This document shows, piece after piece, positions 33,439 through 43,225 of a DNA stretch of 50,307 bases (positions are counted from its first letter, which is position 1; the number at the start of each line of letters is the position of its first letter). The position numbers and the translations under genes are program-made. The notes beneath the pieces were generated by a model. The model saw only the letters and a program-made list of their open reading frames with translations. It was not told the origin of the DNA and ran no database searches. This DNA comes from an uncultured Clostridia bacterium (GTDB taxonomy: Bacteria > Bacillota > Clostridia > TANB77 > CAG-508): positions 1 through 50,307 of the forward strand of contig CALXAD010000011.1 in the NCBI GenBank assembly GCA_944386195.1. The letters are read 5' to 3'.

Positions 33439-35053
33439 AATATATTTTATCAAATATTTTTTGAATATTTTTCTTTATTATTCTATCTATTATAATAAAT
33501 ATTATCATAAATATAATAATTTCAATTACTAATGTTAATGTAACATTTACCTCTTTAAATATATTTGATAAATATAAAAATAGTAATATCATAATTATTG
33601 TTAATGCATATTGAAAAGATTTATTATCATTTCTTTTTATTACTGAATGTTCTGAATTCCAATTTAAATATGGTTTTCTTAAATCCACAACTACCATTAA
33701 ATAACTATTTATTAAATTTATAAATATAGATATTATAAAAATTAATAAAATATTTATTAAACCTATAGCTGGTATATAATAATAAATTAAAGCTAAAACT
33801 ACAATTGAAACTACTATATTTACTATTATTTGTAATATATTTTTATATAAGAACTGTTTATATAAGCTAACTGGGATATATTTCATAAAAATTGCATTTT
33901 TCCCTTCTCTTGATATTGCTGTAAGTGAAAGTTTTGGTATAGCAAAAATACATTGTAAAACTCCCAAAATAACACATATCATCTCTGCTGAAAAACTTAA
34001 AGATGCTATACTATTTTTAATCGTTTCGTCACTTTGTATTGTTGAATCAATAAGAGGTATTAGTACATTTGCAATTATGATTAATGTTAATAAAAACATT
34101 ATCACTGGAAATATCGTTTGCATAAAAAATATTGGTTGTTTTATTAACATTTTCATTTCTTTTTTTATATAAGAATATTTTAAATTACTATTTTTATTTT
34201 TTATAATTATTTTCTTTTTTTCTGCTCTTTTTATTTTTCTATTTGAACTTATATTTTTTAATACAATTTTTAAATATAATTTTTGTGATATTAATACAAA
34301 TAATATCAACAATATCATATCAATTAGTAATATTATTAATATATTTCCAAAACTTGATAAGAAATTTTCGCTTGTTAATATATTTATTATTGGCGAAATC
34401 ATATTATTAGTTTCTTTTATATTATCTACACTACCAATTAACATTTGCTCTATTTGTAATAATCCTAATATTAATATAACATTTATAACATTTTGTAAAA
34501 CAATTTTACTTTTTATAAAACTAAATATCTTCATTAAGATTATTACTAGAAAGCTTATTATCGTTATAAAAATTATTGGAACTATTAACAAAAGTATTAA
34601 TAGCCATATAAAATACATAAATGTTGTAAAATTTAGAAATCCATATAATATAAGTGGAATTAAACCAAACATTGCTTCTGTTATATATGTCATAAATAAT
34701 ATTGTATTAAATTTTGCTACCAGTAACTCTTTAGAAGTTACTGGTAGTGGTAAAATAAACTCTAAATCTTTTGAAAAGAAGAAAACATTAGTTGATACTG
34801 CTGAAATTTGAAATGTTAAAAGTATTGCTAAAAATATCAAATATATACTTAAAAACATTTCAGGTATTCCATTTGATTTAAAAAAATTAATTGCTTGGTA
34901 TGAAATATAAATCATAGCTATAGCTAATACAATTAACAACCAAAAATATATTGATTTTTTATTTAATTTTTTAGTTTCTTTATCAACTATATTAGTACTT
35001 TGGTAAAAATCTTTAATAAAAATTTTTGTCAAAGCTTTTATTTTTTTTAACAT
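33437..35053 (-). CDS. Large ABC-2-type permease (ABC exporter family)
   Basis: The protein has 538 residues with about 12 hydrophobic segments in two sets of six, separated near residue 265-300 by a basic stretch (SSNRKIKRAEKKKIIIKNKN). Features of the clostridial ABC-exporter permease family are FFFSKDLEFILPLPVTSKEL in the first half and SREGKNAIFMKYIPVSLYKQ in the second, both likely ATPase-contact loops. No ABC ATPase gene is adjacent; it would have to come from elsewhere. It starts 13 nt after the preceding secretion gene with AAAAAGGAGAATGAA, so it is very probably the last gene of that operon. The substrate is unknown. Confidence 0.75.
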   Translation of the reverse strand: MLKKIKALTKIFIKDFYQSTNIVDKETKKLNKKSIYFWLLIVLAIAMIYISYQAINFFKSNGIPEMFLSIYLIFLAILLTFQISAVSTNVFFFSKDLEFILPLPVTSKELLVAKFNTILFMTYITEAMFGLIPLILYGFLNFTTFMYFIWLLILLLIVPIIFITIISFLVIILMKIFSFIKSKIVLQNVINVILILGLLQIEQMLIGSVDNIKETNNMISPIINILTSENFLSSFGNILIILLIDMILLILFVLISQKLYLKIVLKNISSNRKIKRAEKKKIIIKNKNSNLKYSYIKKEMKMLIKQPIFFMQTIFPVIMFLLTLIIIANVLIPLIDSTIQSDETIKNSIASLSFSAEMICVILGVLQCIFAIPKLSLTAISREGKNAIFMKYIPVSLYKQFLYKNILQIIVNIVVSIVVLALIYYYIPAIGLINILLIFIISIFINLINSYLMVVVDLRKPYLNWNSEHSVIKRNDNKSFQYALTIIMILLFLYLSNIFKEVNVTLTLVIEIIIFMIIFIIIDRIIKKNIQKIFDKIY

Positions 35054-35066
35054 TTCATTCTCCTTT

Positions 35067-36230
35067 TTATTCTACTGTAAATGACATAACATAATCTGTT
35101 CCTTCTCTTAGTTGCATAATAATTGTTTTATTTGTTTGGTTTGCTGCACTTCCTGCACCATCTCTTAAAGTAACATTGCAAACATAGCTATTTGCTTCTT
35201 CGCTTATATCAATATCTGCTAATATATTATAGCTAAACCAATTATTTTTCATATAATCTTCAAAAGATTCTAATGTATTAAAATAATTTGATTTAAATCC
35301 ATCTGCTAATTTTTCATATGCATGTGTATAATCTTTTGTATTTATCATTTGTAAAAATATATGAATATTTGCCTGTACTTTAGCTTCATCATCTAAGTTA
35401 TTATATTCTTTTTCATATGTATCTACTTTTATTGTGTAATTGTCTAACATTATTTTATAATCCCATATTCCTGTTGACCTTACAGTATATGAATTATTGT
35501 AATTATCTACTAATATATATTCTGTGTAATCATCTTTAATTTCTGAATAATAACTAGTTAATACTGAGTTTTGAATTATATTTCTATATTCATTTAAATA
35601 CTCTTGAAAATCTTCATATGTTGGAAACCTTATCTTTTTATATTCATCATCTAACATTGAATATGCTTCTTCCGGATTATTTAATTCTTTATCTTTATAA
35701 TCGTTTAAATATATTCTACACATTTGTTCACTATTAACAGTTGTATATTCAAATGTATTATTTCCTGTATTATTAATTTCTGTTATATCTGTTCTTAAAT
35801 CTATGCTATCTAGACTATTTACATTATCTTGTTCTTCCATAGAATATGTGCTGTTTTGTGGGTCCACTCTGAAAATAAAGTACACTTTATTTTCAGAGTT
35901 ATCACCTATTCTACCTTGAACCGCATAACTTGTTATTCTTTCACTATATAATACATTCATATCTTCTGCAACAAAATTTTCGTTATAATTATCTTGTATA
36001 TATTTTTCAACTGAAAAGAATCTTGTTGGGTCATTTAATCTTTCATTTGAATACTCTACATCCACTGTATCACCGATAGGACTTCCATTTTCATCTGTCA
36101 ATTGTTGTTGTACTTCATTAGCATTTCCATTATCCTTATTATTTGAAAGATATAGTAAAACACCACATATTACACATATAATTAAAACTACTATTATACA
36201 TATTATTATCATTTTTTTTGAATCTTTCAT
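35067..36230 (-). CDS. Bitopic protein with two NTF2-like segments (VirB8/TcpC-like candidate)
   Basis: The protein has 387 residues. One N-terminal membrane helix (about 7-28) is followed by a long exposed part. Two similar segments, NPEEAYSMLDDEYKKIRFPT with YEDFQEYLNEY, and YTHAYEKLADGFKSNYFNTL with ESFEDYMKNN, each lead into beta strands. This is the NTF2-like plan found in VirB8 and in the Gram-positive conjugation protein TcpC. It lies 11 nt downstream of the 1202-residue hydrolase gene in the secretion operon. The VirB8/TcpC role is inferred from fold pattern and position; sequence identity to known members was not tested. Confidence 0.65.
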   Translation of the reverse strand: MKDSKKMIIICIIVVLIICVICGVLLYLSNNKDNGNANEVQQQLTDENGSPIGDTVDVEYSNERLNDPTRFFSVEKYIQDNYNENFVAEDMNVLYSERITSYAVQGRIGDNSENKVYFIFRVDPQNSTYSMEEQDNVNSLDSIDLRTDITEINNTGNNTFEYTTVNSEQMCRIYLNDYKDKELNNPEEAYSMLDDEYKKIRFPTYEDFQEYLNEYRNIIQNSVLTSYYSEIKDDYTEYILVDNYNNSYTVRSTGIWDYKIMLDNYTIKVDTYEKEYNNLDDEAKVQANIHIFLQMINTKDYTHAYEKLADGFKSNYFNTLESFEDYMKNNWFSYNILADIDISEEANSYVCNVTLRDGAGSAANQTNKTIIMQLREGTDYVMSFTVE

Positions 36231-36241
36231 TATATGCCCCC

Positions 36242-39200
36242 TTAATACATTTGCAATGCATTTGTAAAATTACCATATGAACTAACACTTTGAATGCATA
36301 CTGCAGCTCCCGGATGAGGTGCATGTATAAATTTACCATCTCCTATATAAATTCCAACATGACCTGAATTCCATAATATATCTCCAACTCTTGCTTCTGA
36401 TACTGGTACTACTTTCTTCGCTGCATTTTTTTGAGCTGTATCATTGTGTGGAATTGAAATTCCTACTTGTGAATAACACCACATCGTAAGTCCTGAACAG
36501 TCAAATGTATCTGGACCTGCTGCACCATACACATAAGCACATCCTATTTTTGATTTTGCTGCTTCTACTACTTTTGCTCCTATATCTGTTGTAGCTTCTG
36601 AAGATGTACTAATTCCAGCTTTATTAAACATTTCTGTCATATAACTACAAGTATTTTTTATCCAATCATCAGGTGGTACACAATACATATGTTGTCCTGG
36701 AGGATTTCCTCTTGCTATTGAATCTACTGAATATTGCCCATTTGTAAAATATTCTTCGCTTATCAATTTAAAGAATGCATCTATTGAATCTTCCATTGTT
36801 CCATAACTGTTCCAATTTCCTTGTCCGCCATTTGAAATACTGAATATATTATTTCCACCAATTGCTAAATTAGTTCCTGCGCTACTTTCTGTTATTGATA
36901 CTGCTGCTGCAAATACTGCATTAACATGATATTTATTTTGACAATCAAGGAATGTTTGTGCATATTGTTGTAAAACTCTATCATTAGAATACCAACTAAA
37001 TGCTTGCTTTAATGTATTCAAGTCATCTATAACAATATCTTTAGATGATTTTGTAGTATCCACTATATAATCTCCTGCTCCTACAGATGTTAATGAACCT
37101 GGATAGAATATGCTGAAGTCAAATTCTGTTACTCCATAATCCATTCCTGTAGCTTTATATAATAGATATTTAATTAAATCAACCATATCTGCAGTACTTT
37201 CATTAATTTCCAATATCTCAAATAACCAACTTGCCGCAGATTTTATATTTCTCTTATTTTGAGCATGTTCTTCATCATTAAATATAGTTACAAAATTAGG
37301 CTCTTTTGAATCTGGGTCCGTTTTTTCTTTTAATGTAGGTGTACCTTCAACATATTTTTGTGTCTCTACAGTATGTGTTATATTATCTTTAATATTAATT
37401 CGTTTAGTATAATAATATGCTGATATAACTTCGCTAATACTAGTTTCTGGTACATCTTCACCTTCATGGGTCAACTTATAATCACTTTCAGCTCTATTGG
37501 CTACACTTGTTTTTCTTACATCTAAATCATTACAAGAATGTTTATTTCCTTTTGCCGAAGTTTCTGTTCCATACTCTTCATCTGGCTCTGTTTTACTATC
37601 AGTTGTTGTTGTAGATGAAGGCGCAGAATATGTATAATTATTTTGATAGTCTACAATCCACACATTAGCTCTTGTTAATGCTACATTTACTGTATTCGTC
37701 TGTGTAACAACTGTTTTTGTAAATGTATAATTATTATCTTCCCAAGGGTCATGTGTATGTTGATATGTTTCTGTTGCTACTGCAGTTCCACAAGTAGCTA
37801 TAATATTGTCTGTTACATCTACCTTTTCTCTTCTAGTATATGTCCATTGGTCAACATCTGTAGTTGTAGTTAAATTATCATAAACTGTTATTTCTATATC
37901 ACTATTATAAACTAAATCTGCTAAATCAAATACAAAATATTTATCTTCTCCTACTACTAATAATGCCCATAATAGGTCAAATGGCATAGTATACGGATCA
38001 ACCATTTCTTCATAATTTATATCTGTTGTAGACATTCTATATTGCATTGTATCTGTTTCTTCACCTTTTCGTTCTGGATCATCTGTAGTGATAGTTGTAT
38101 GTGTTGTTTGCCATGTTGCAACAACTGCTGTATAACTTGAACTATTATCACTTTGTGCAATTCCTGCTGCTCCTGCATCTGTTGTAATTATATATCCGCA
38201 TCCCTTCATTAATTCACTAACATCATACCATCCATTTATTGTATCACTTGAAGGATTACATATATATACTTGTCCTTGTTCATTTATATCAACTACAGCC
38301 ATTATATGACTATTATTTGTAAAAATTGTATTACTATCTACTGAAACAAGCATTACTTTTCCATTTTTTAAAGCATCTTGTATGTTTTCTGCTGAAGGAT
38401 TTTGGATTACTTCAGCAGTCATTCCTAAAGATTCCATTTCAGATTTTAATGTTTCATAACTTGTCAAACCATATTTTTCATCCATCTCTGCTGCTATATC
38501 AGCTGGTGTATAATCTGATTTTTTTATTCCACTTGCAAGTATTGCTACTGATGTAGGACCACATCCAGAATCATATATTGTACCTGTCCAATAAGGATTA
38601 TTAGCGTATGTACCTCTAAATTGTTTAAATAATTTATATGTAATACCTGCAGATGATGTATATTCTATACTGTAACCATCTCCATTAACTGCTGTTTCTA
38701 CTGCTTTTCCTTCATTACCATTATCATCTTTTGGAACGTCTTCATCTTCTTCACTATCTTCTGCATTTGAACCATCACTTTGAGTAACATTTGGGTCTTC
38801 TGTAGTTCCTCTTATTCTGTTATTGTCTTCCCAACCCCAGCCAAGCCAACCCCTTTTTCCTTCTATTGTATCTATTTGTTGGCTAATCCAATTATCTAAC
38901 GTTGTAACTTGTATTCCACTACTTATACTATCAATTACTCTTCCTCCACCAAGATATATACCTATGTGTCCAGCTCCTCCACTCTCCCATCCTGTTCCAT
39001 ATACTGCTGCTCCTACAGGTATTGCTGTTCTATCTGTAGATATACAATGGTGTTTATATGATTCAAAAGCTGTTGAATGTCTACATGGTGATAAACCTGC
39101 ATTTTGATATACATCGTCTACCCATTTAGCACACCAATTAGCTCCTGGCCATCCCGTATTATTTGCTGCATTTATTATAGCTTGTGAAACATCTGTCATA

Positions 39201-39850
39201 ACACCTTCTCCTGCTGCTACTGCTCCTCCATTTCCTGTTGAAGTAGATGCTACTCCTTTTTTCAAAGTAAAATGACTCAATGCATTTTGTCTTGCTGTTT
39301 CACTACCTGTGCTATTGTATTCGTCTATATAACCTTGGAATGTAACTGGGTCTACATATGACATTGTTTTTATATTTCCATCATTATCAGCTCTTTTAAA
39401 TTTTATAATTCCTTGTAATGTATCTGCATTTTTTATAATTTCATCCCAATTAATGTCTTCATCTGGATTTGCTCTAGTATCTGGATATTGTGTAACTATC
39501 TCTGCCCTCATTAATCTTGCTAATTCTTCAGGTGAGTCTAAATATTCATCAACCCTACTACCATTTTCTAACATTTTATCCCAAAGTTCTTGTGCTGTAG
39601 TCCCATTTGATAAAGTACCATCATCATTTACTGTTACTCCATTTACATATGTACTAGCAGCGTATGGTGTACTACTCCAATCTCCTTCTTTATATGTACC
39701 ATCATCTATAGTAATAAAATACACACCTGCTGATAAAATAATTATTACAACAATAGTGGCAATTGTAACAATAGGAAATAACATGGCTTTTGCAGGTTTC
39801 AATGCCGCTTTTAAAACTTTTTTTGCTGTTTCTTTTGTTTCTTCTTCCAT
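36242..39850 (-). CDS. 1202-residue membrane-anchored cell-wall hydrolase with four putative enzymatic domains
   Basis: Order of parts: a short cytoplasmic tail and one membrane helix (about 24-47). Then an NlpC/P60- or CHAP-like domain (about 235-347, Cys240 in NWCAKWV, His295 in GHIGIYLGGGRVIDS). Then a C39-like papain-fold domain (about 405-560, Cys430 in DSGCGPTS, His515 in NSHIMAVVD), a long spacer rich in Thr, a glucosaminidase/lysozyme-like domain (about 955-1078, Glu988 in SITESSAGTN, and GGNNIFSI), and a C-terminal NlpC/P60 domain (about 1092-1202, Cys1118 in FDCSGLTMW, His1164 in GHVGIYIGDGKFIHAP). In conjugation systems a VirB1-like hydrolase opens the wall for the channel. Four putative enzymes in one chain is unusual. 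It lies inside the secretion operon after GAGGTGGGT. Confidence 0.85.
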   Translation of the reverse strand: MEEETKETAKKVLKAALKPAKAMLFPIVTIATIVVIIILSAGVYFITIDDGTYKEGDWSSTPYAASTYVNGVTVNDDGTLSNGTTAQELWDKMLENGSRVDEYLDSPEELARLMRAEIVTQYPDTRANPDEDINWDEIIKNADTLQGIIKFKRADNDGNIKTMSYVDPVTFQGYIDEYNSTGSETARQNALSHFTLKKGVASTSTGNGGAVAAGEGVMTDVSQAIINAANNTGWPGANWCAKWVDDVYQNAGLSPCRHSTAFESYKHHCISTDRTAIPVGAAVYGTGWESGGAGHIGIYLGGGRVIDSISSGIQVTTLDNWISQQIDTIEGKRGWLGWGWEDNNRIRGTTEDPNVTQSDGSNAEDSEEDEDVPKDDNGNEGKAVETAVNGDGYSIEYTSSAGITYKLFKQFRGTYANNPYWTGTIYDSGCGPTSVAILASGIKKSDYTPADIAAEMDEKYGLTSYETLKSEMESLGMTAEVIQNPSAENIQDALKNGKVMLVSVDSNTIFTNNSHIMAVVDINEQGQVYICNPSSDTINGWYDVSELMKGCGYIITTDAGAAGIAQSDNSSSYTAVVATWQTTHTTITTDDPERKGEETDTMQYRMSTTDINYEEMVDPYTMPFDLLWALLVVGEDKYFVFDLADLVYNSDIEITVYDNLTTTTDVDQWTYTRREKVDVTDNIIATCGTAVATETYQHTHDPWEDNNYTFTKTVVTQTNTVNVALTRANVWIVDYQNNYTYSAPSSTTTTDSKTEPDEEYGTETSAKGNKHSCNDLDVRKTSVANRAESDYKLTHEGEDVPETSISEVISAYYYTKRINIKDNITHTVETQKYVEGTPTLKEKTDPDSKEPNFVTIFNDEEHAQNKRNIKSAASWLFEILEINESTADMVDLIKYLLYKATGMDYGVTEFDFSIFYPGSLTSVGAGDYIVDTTKSSKDIVIDDLNTLKQAFSWYSNDRVLQQYAQTFLDCQNKYHVNAVFAAAVSITESSAGTNLAIGGNNIFSISNGGQGNWNSYGTMEDSIDAFFKLISEEYFTNGQYSVDSIARGNPPGQHMYCVPPDDWIKNTCSYMTEMFNKAGISTSSEATTDIGAKVVEAAKSKIGCAYVYGAAGPDTFDCSGLTMWCYSQVGISIPHNDTAQKNAAKKVVPVSEARVGDILWNSGHVGIYIGDGKFIHAPHPGAAVCIQSVSSYGNFTNALQMY

Positions 39851-39883
39851 ATACCCACCTCGATTCTACATCTATTACTAATA

Positions 39884-40822
39884 TTAAACATTTGCTTTAA
39901 ATTCTTCACTTTCGCTTCCTTGAGAATTATACACTAATAAATTTGAAAACACTATATAGTCAATAGTTTTATTAGTTACATACCTACTATAAAACTTAAT
40001 TGTTACTTCTTTTGTTTCACCAGGTTCAACTCTTAACATTGCTTGTGTCAATTCATTTGTATATGCTGAATATGTTGAACCTCTGCTATCTTCCAAATGA
40101 AGTGATTTTACATTACTCAATCCATCTAATTGGATTGCTTGCTCTTTATTATTTGTAACTCTTATTGTATATTCCTCATGGTCCATATAAGTATTTCTAG
40201 CTAAAATTGTCATACTTATATCATCATCTTCTGTTGTTTCATTAAATTGTGTATATCCAATATAATTATTAATATTTAATTTTCCATCTTTTACTGTAAC
40301 GTAATCTTGTTTAACATATCCATCATTACTTTTCCCTGTAGATAATATATCTTCACTTATATCAACTTTATATGTATTTCCTGTCCAATTTTCTACAGTA
40401 TAAACTTTTTGTTCACCATTAAAAACATTATTATAATATGCTTGTTCAAATACTTCTAATGAATTATACATTTGTTCTTTACATTCATCTGTCAACATAT
40501 TATAGGCATCTTCAAGATTTCTTTGATTACAAGCATTGAAGAATGCTCCTATTATTTCTACATCACTTTTTAATGTATTAGTTGAGATTTCATCTCCTGA
40601 CACTGCTGATTGTGTTGATGATAAATTAACATTTGTTTGATTTTCTATTTCTTCCAAATTTCTACTAGTATTCACATTAATATTTTCCTGCTCTCTATTT
40701 CTTGCTCTTCCTACTAAAAAATTTAGTAATTGAACTAATATAATAATAGAGGCAATAATTACTATGCCTACTAATATTTTTTTTCTATGATTGTTTAAAT
40801 AAATTCTAATATTTTGAAACAT
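39884..40822 (-). CDS. Bitopic NTF2-like protein of the secretion operon
   Basis: The protein has 312 residues. A basic N-terminus precedes one membrane helix (about 15-37, KILVGIVIIASIIILVQLLN). A Ser/Asn-rich linker follows, then an NTF2-like segment (about 85-195: IGAFFNACNQRNLEDAYNML, CKEQMYNSLEVFEQAYY, then strands). The C-terminal part (about 200-312) is beta-rich with an Ig-like look (EYTIRVTNNKEQAIQLDGLS, VEPGETKEVTIKFYSRYV). It shares topology with the 387-residue protein and with VirB8-type assembly factors. It is 18 nt downstream of the VirB6-like gene. Assignment as a VirB8-like component is inference. Confidence 0.65.
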   Translation of the reverse strand: MFQNIRIYLNNHRKKILVGIVIIASIIILVQLLNFLVGRARNREQENINVNTSRNLEEIENQTNVNLSSTQSAVSGDEISTNTLKSDVEIIGAFFNACNQRNLEDAYNMLTDECKEQMYNSLEVFEQAYYNNVFNGEQKVYTVENWTGNTYKVDISEDILSTGKSNDGYVKQDYVTVKDGKLNINNYIGYTQFNETTEDDDISMTILARNTYMDHEEYTIRVTNNKEQAIQLDGLSNVKSLHLEDSRGSTYSAYTNELTQAMLRVEPGETKEVTIKFYSRYVTNKTIDYIVFSNLLVYNSQGSESEEFKANV

Positions 40823-40840
40823 AATTATTACCTCTTTCTA

Positions 40841-43225
40841 TTATTTAATTACTTTCTTTTGATATTTTCTAAAATCTCCTATTCCTTTCCATGTATCTTT
40901 TGCTGCTTTATCTGCTTGTTCTTGTTTCATACCTGCTTTATCTTTGAATTCTTCAGAGAATTGTTTTCTCCATTTAGTTGCATCAGCTCCCTTATATGCA
41001 TCTCCTACTCTCTTAGTGTATTTTGCGTATGCAATAGCTTGACCTTGAGTCATTCCTTTATCTTCTCTCATTCTTTCTGCTGCAACCATATCATCTGCAC
41101 TAATATCATTCTTAATATATCTATTTATCGTTCCATTTTCTTTCATTTCTTTAATAGTATTCTTGTCATATCCATTTTTCTTTAAAGTGTCTCTATATGA
41201 CTTACTCCTTATTTGCATTAGTTGCTGTTCTGCCATCTGTTTAGTTTCATTGTCTTTAGCCGTTTTAGCTAAATCAGCATAATATTCTTCCTTGGTTTTA
41301 TTTCCAATATTTAGTTCTTTTGGCTCATTAATCAAACCTTTTCCAGCTATATATCCAGCTGTAGCTCCTGCCCCCGCAAATGAAAGAGCTTTACTTGGAT
41401 CCCCAGTCATAACACCCGCAGCAACGCCCGCTGTTGCTGCTGCTGTAGCTCCTGCTACTCCTAGCATTGTTTGAGGAGCTTTAGATACTCTATTCATAGC
41501 TTCCCTAGCTACCTTTCCTCCATAGTAACGTAATACAGCTCCTCTATATGCCTTATTCTTTAATAGCATTTTTCCTTTTCTTCTTGCTTTCCCTATTAAA
41601 GTTGCTGGAACTCCAAATTGAGCTGTTTCTTCTCTATCCTTTTGAAGTTCTTGTTGTTTCATTTCTTTATTTCTAGCTTCTCTTGCTAAATTCAAAGCCT
41701 TTTCATTATTTATTCTTTCCTGCTCTTCATCCAGAAATTTTTTATCCTCAGCACTATTTGCTTCATTTCTTAAGTCATCTAATGCTTGTTGGTCTCTATC
41801 TAATTTTGCAGTTGTATCTGCTATTTCTTCTCCTTCTTTTTGTATTGGAGAATCTATTACGGCACTTGTCTCGCTAACATCTCCATCTAACGGATTTTTA
41901 GCCTCTCTTATTTTTCCTCCGCCATCTCCAGAATCTGTTCCACCTTTTCCATTTCCAGAAGATGACTTTCCTTTTGAATTACTTTTTCCCAATGAAGCTA
42001 TTTTACTAATTCCTGCCATTGCAAGGGCCCCTGCAGCTGCTCCGTTTCCTTCTTTTGCTGTATTTGATTTTTCAAATCCGAAGAAACTTCTTAATAACTT
42101 CTCTGCTGGTATCATAAATCCTATAGCAACTAATGAATATATTACATTTTGGCCAGCTAATTCAAAAGCTGATGTTATTAATACATAATATAATAATAAA
42201 TGCATAGGTTGTATTAATAAATTAAATATATATTCTCTAAACCATCTAGTAAATCCTTGAGCTTTTCCATCATTAATTTTATCTATAGGGTATGTTACTG
42301 CTACAACAGGTGCTATCATCGTTAAAAATGCCATATACAATACCCTTCTTAAATAAGTAAATACAAAGAAAGCTGTCATAAATACTAGTACAACAAAACA
42401 AAGTGCTTTTCCTACATATTCTGAACCATATTGCGTTAATTGTATATCTAATCTTAAATATCCTAGTAAATTTGTCGGATATATTATTGCTTTTGCATTA
42501 TCTCTATCAGTCTGATTTTTATTTTCGTCTATATAATAGTCTTGTAATCCTGCTTTATCTATAAAGTCTTTAAAATTATTTGCTTTTGAACCATCTTCAC
42601 TCATTGGAATTACTGCATAATATGCTTGTTTATCTATACTAGCAGAAACTATATCAGTTAGTTTTCCTACTAGCATAACAGAAAACGCCATAATATAATG
42701 CATTAAAAATAATAACATTATTCCAACCAACCAATCTTGCAACATTTGTCTATATTTTGCTTTATCAGATGCCAAAGTTGATAATAACATTCTAATTCCT
42801 ATATATAACAAAACTATCATCATCGTAACTAATGCAATATTTCTAATTGATACATACCATGATGAAATCGTTCCACTCAATTGCTCTCCCATATTTTGAG
42901 GAGATGTTACTACTTGTTCGCCATTTTCGTCAGTATAATAATATTTTTTAACTTCTTGAATATCGTTGCCACTAGCATCTTTTTGTGTATTTCCATCCTT
43001 ATCCAAAACAGGCCCTTTTTCTGTTTGTATATCTACTGGGTCTGAAAAGAAATCTACATTAAATAGTAGTATTTTTCCCTGGAATATTTCTTCTGGACTA
43101 AGCGTATAAGCAGGTAAGTATAAATCTTCTGGTATAGACTTTTCGCTATAAGATGTAACTGCTCCGAGATACTTTATCTGCCGTTGCATTTGACACCATA
43201 GAAAAACCATAAAATCCCACAGCAA
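40841..43225 (-). CDS. VirB6/TrbL-like channel protein, main part (3' of a frameshift)
   Basis: The open frame holds 794 codons, but native sequence appears to begin near 43165 with GAVTSYSEKSIPEDLYLPAY, continuing the protein started in the other frame at 43580. Seen here: SPEEIFQGKILLFNVDFFSD (typical of Gram-positive VirB6-like proteins), six or more membrane helices (about 130-380), including ALVTMMIVLLYIGIRMLLST and FVVLVFMTAFFVFTYLRRVL, and YIFNLLIQPMHLLLYYVLI. A charged, coiled-coil cytoplasmic tail of about 400 residues follows (Gly/Ser-rich, then AREARNKEMKQQELQKDREE). The family forms the inner-membrane channel. A single-base shift separates it from its N-terminus. Confidence 0.8.
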   Translation of the reverse strand: MLWDFMVFLWCQMQRQIKYLGAVTSYSEKSIPEDLYLPAYTLSPEEIFQGKILLFNVDFFSDPVDIQTEKGPVLDKDGNTQKDASGNDIQEVKKYYYTDENGEQVVTSPQNMGEQLSGTISSWYVSIRNIALVTMMIVLLYIGIRMLLSTLASDKAKYRQMLQDWLVGIMLLFLMHYIMAFSVMLVGKLTDIVSASIDKQAYYAVIPMSEDGSKANNFKDFIDKAGLQDYYIDENKNQTDRDNAKAIIYPTNLLGYLRLDIQLTQYGSEYVGKALCFVVLVFMTAFFVFTYLRRVLYMAFLTMIAPVVAVTYPIDKINDGKAQGFTRWFREYIFNLLIQPMHLLLYYVLITSAFELAGQNVIYSLVAIGFMIPAEKLLRSFFGFEKSNTAKEGNGAAAGALAMAGISKIASLGKSNSKGKSSSGNGKGGTDSGDGGGKIREAKNPLDGDVSETSAVIDSPIQKEGEEIADTTAKLDRDQQALDDLRNEANSAEDKKFLDEEQERINNEKALNLAREARNKEMKQQELQKDREETAQFGVPATLIGKARRKGKMLLKNKAYRGAVLRYYGGKVAREAMNRVSKAPQTMLGVAGATAAATAGVAAGVMTGDPSKALSFAGAGATAGYIAGKGLINEPKELNIGNKTKEEYYADLAKTAKDNETKQMAEQQLMQIRSKSYRDTLKKNGYDKNTIKEMKENGTINRYIKNDISADDMVAAERMREDKGMTQGQAIAYAKYTKRVGDAYKGADATKWRKQFSEEFKDKAGMKQEQADKAAKDTWKGIGDFRKYQKKVIK

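Noticed and set aside
39453..39881. 142-codon plus-strand frame opposite the start of the 1202-residue hydrolase
   Set aside because: It is antisense to a well-supported gene, and its composition is that of a reverse complement of a Thr/Asn-rich coding region.
43160..43225. Programmed +1 frameshifting in the VirB6-like gene
   Set aside because: There is no typical slippery codon plus stop or stimulatory element; TCT does not re-pair well in the +1 frame. An indel or sequence error is simpler, so recoding is kept only as a minor option in the finding.
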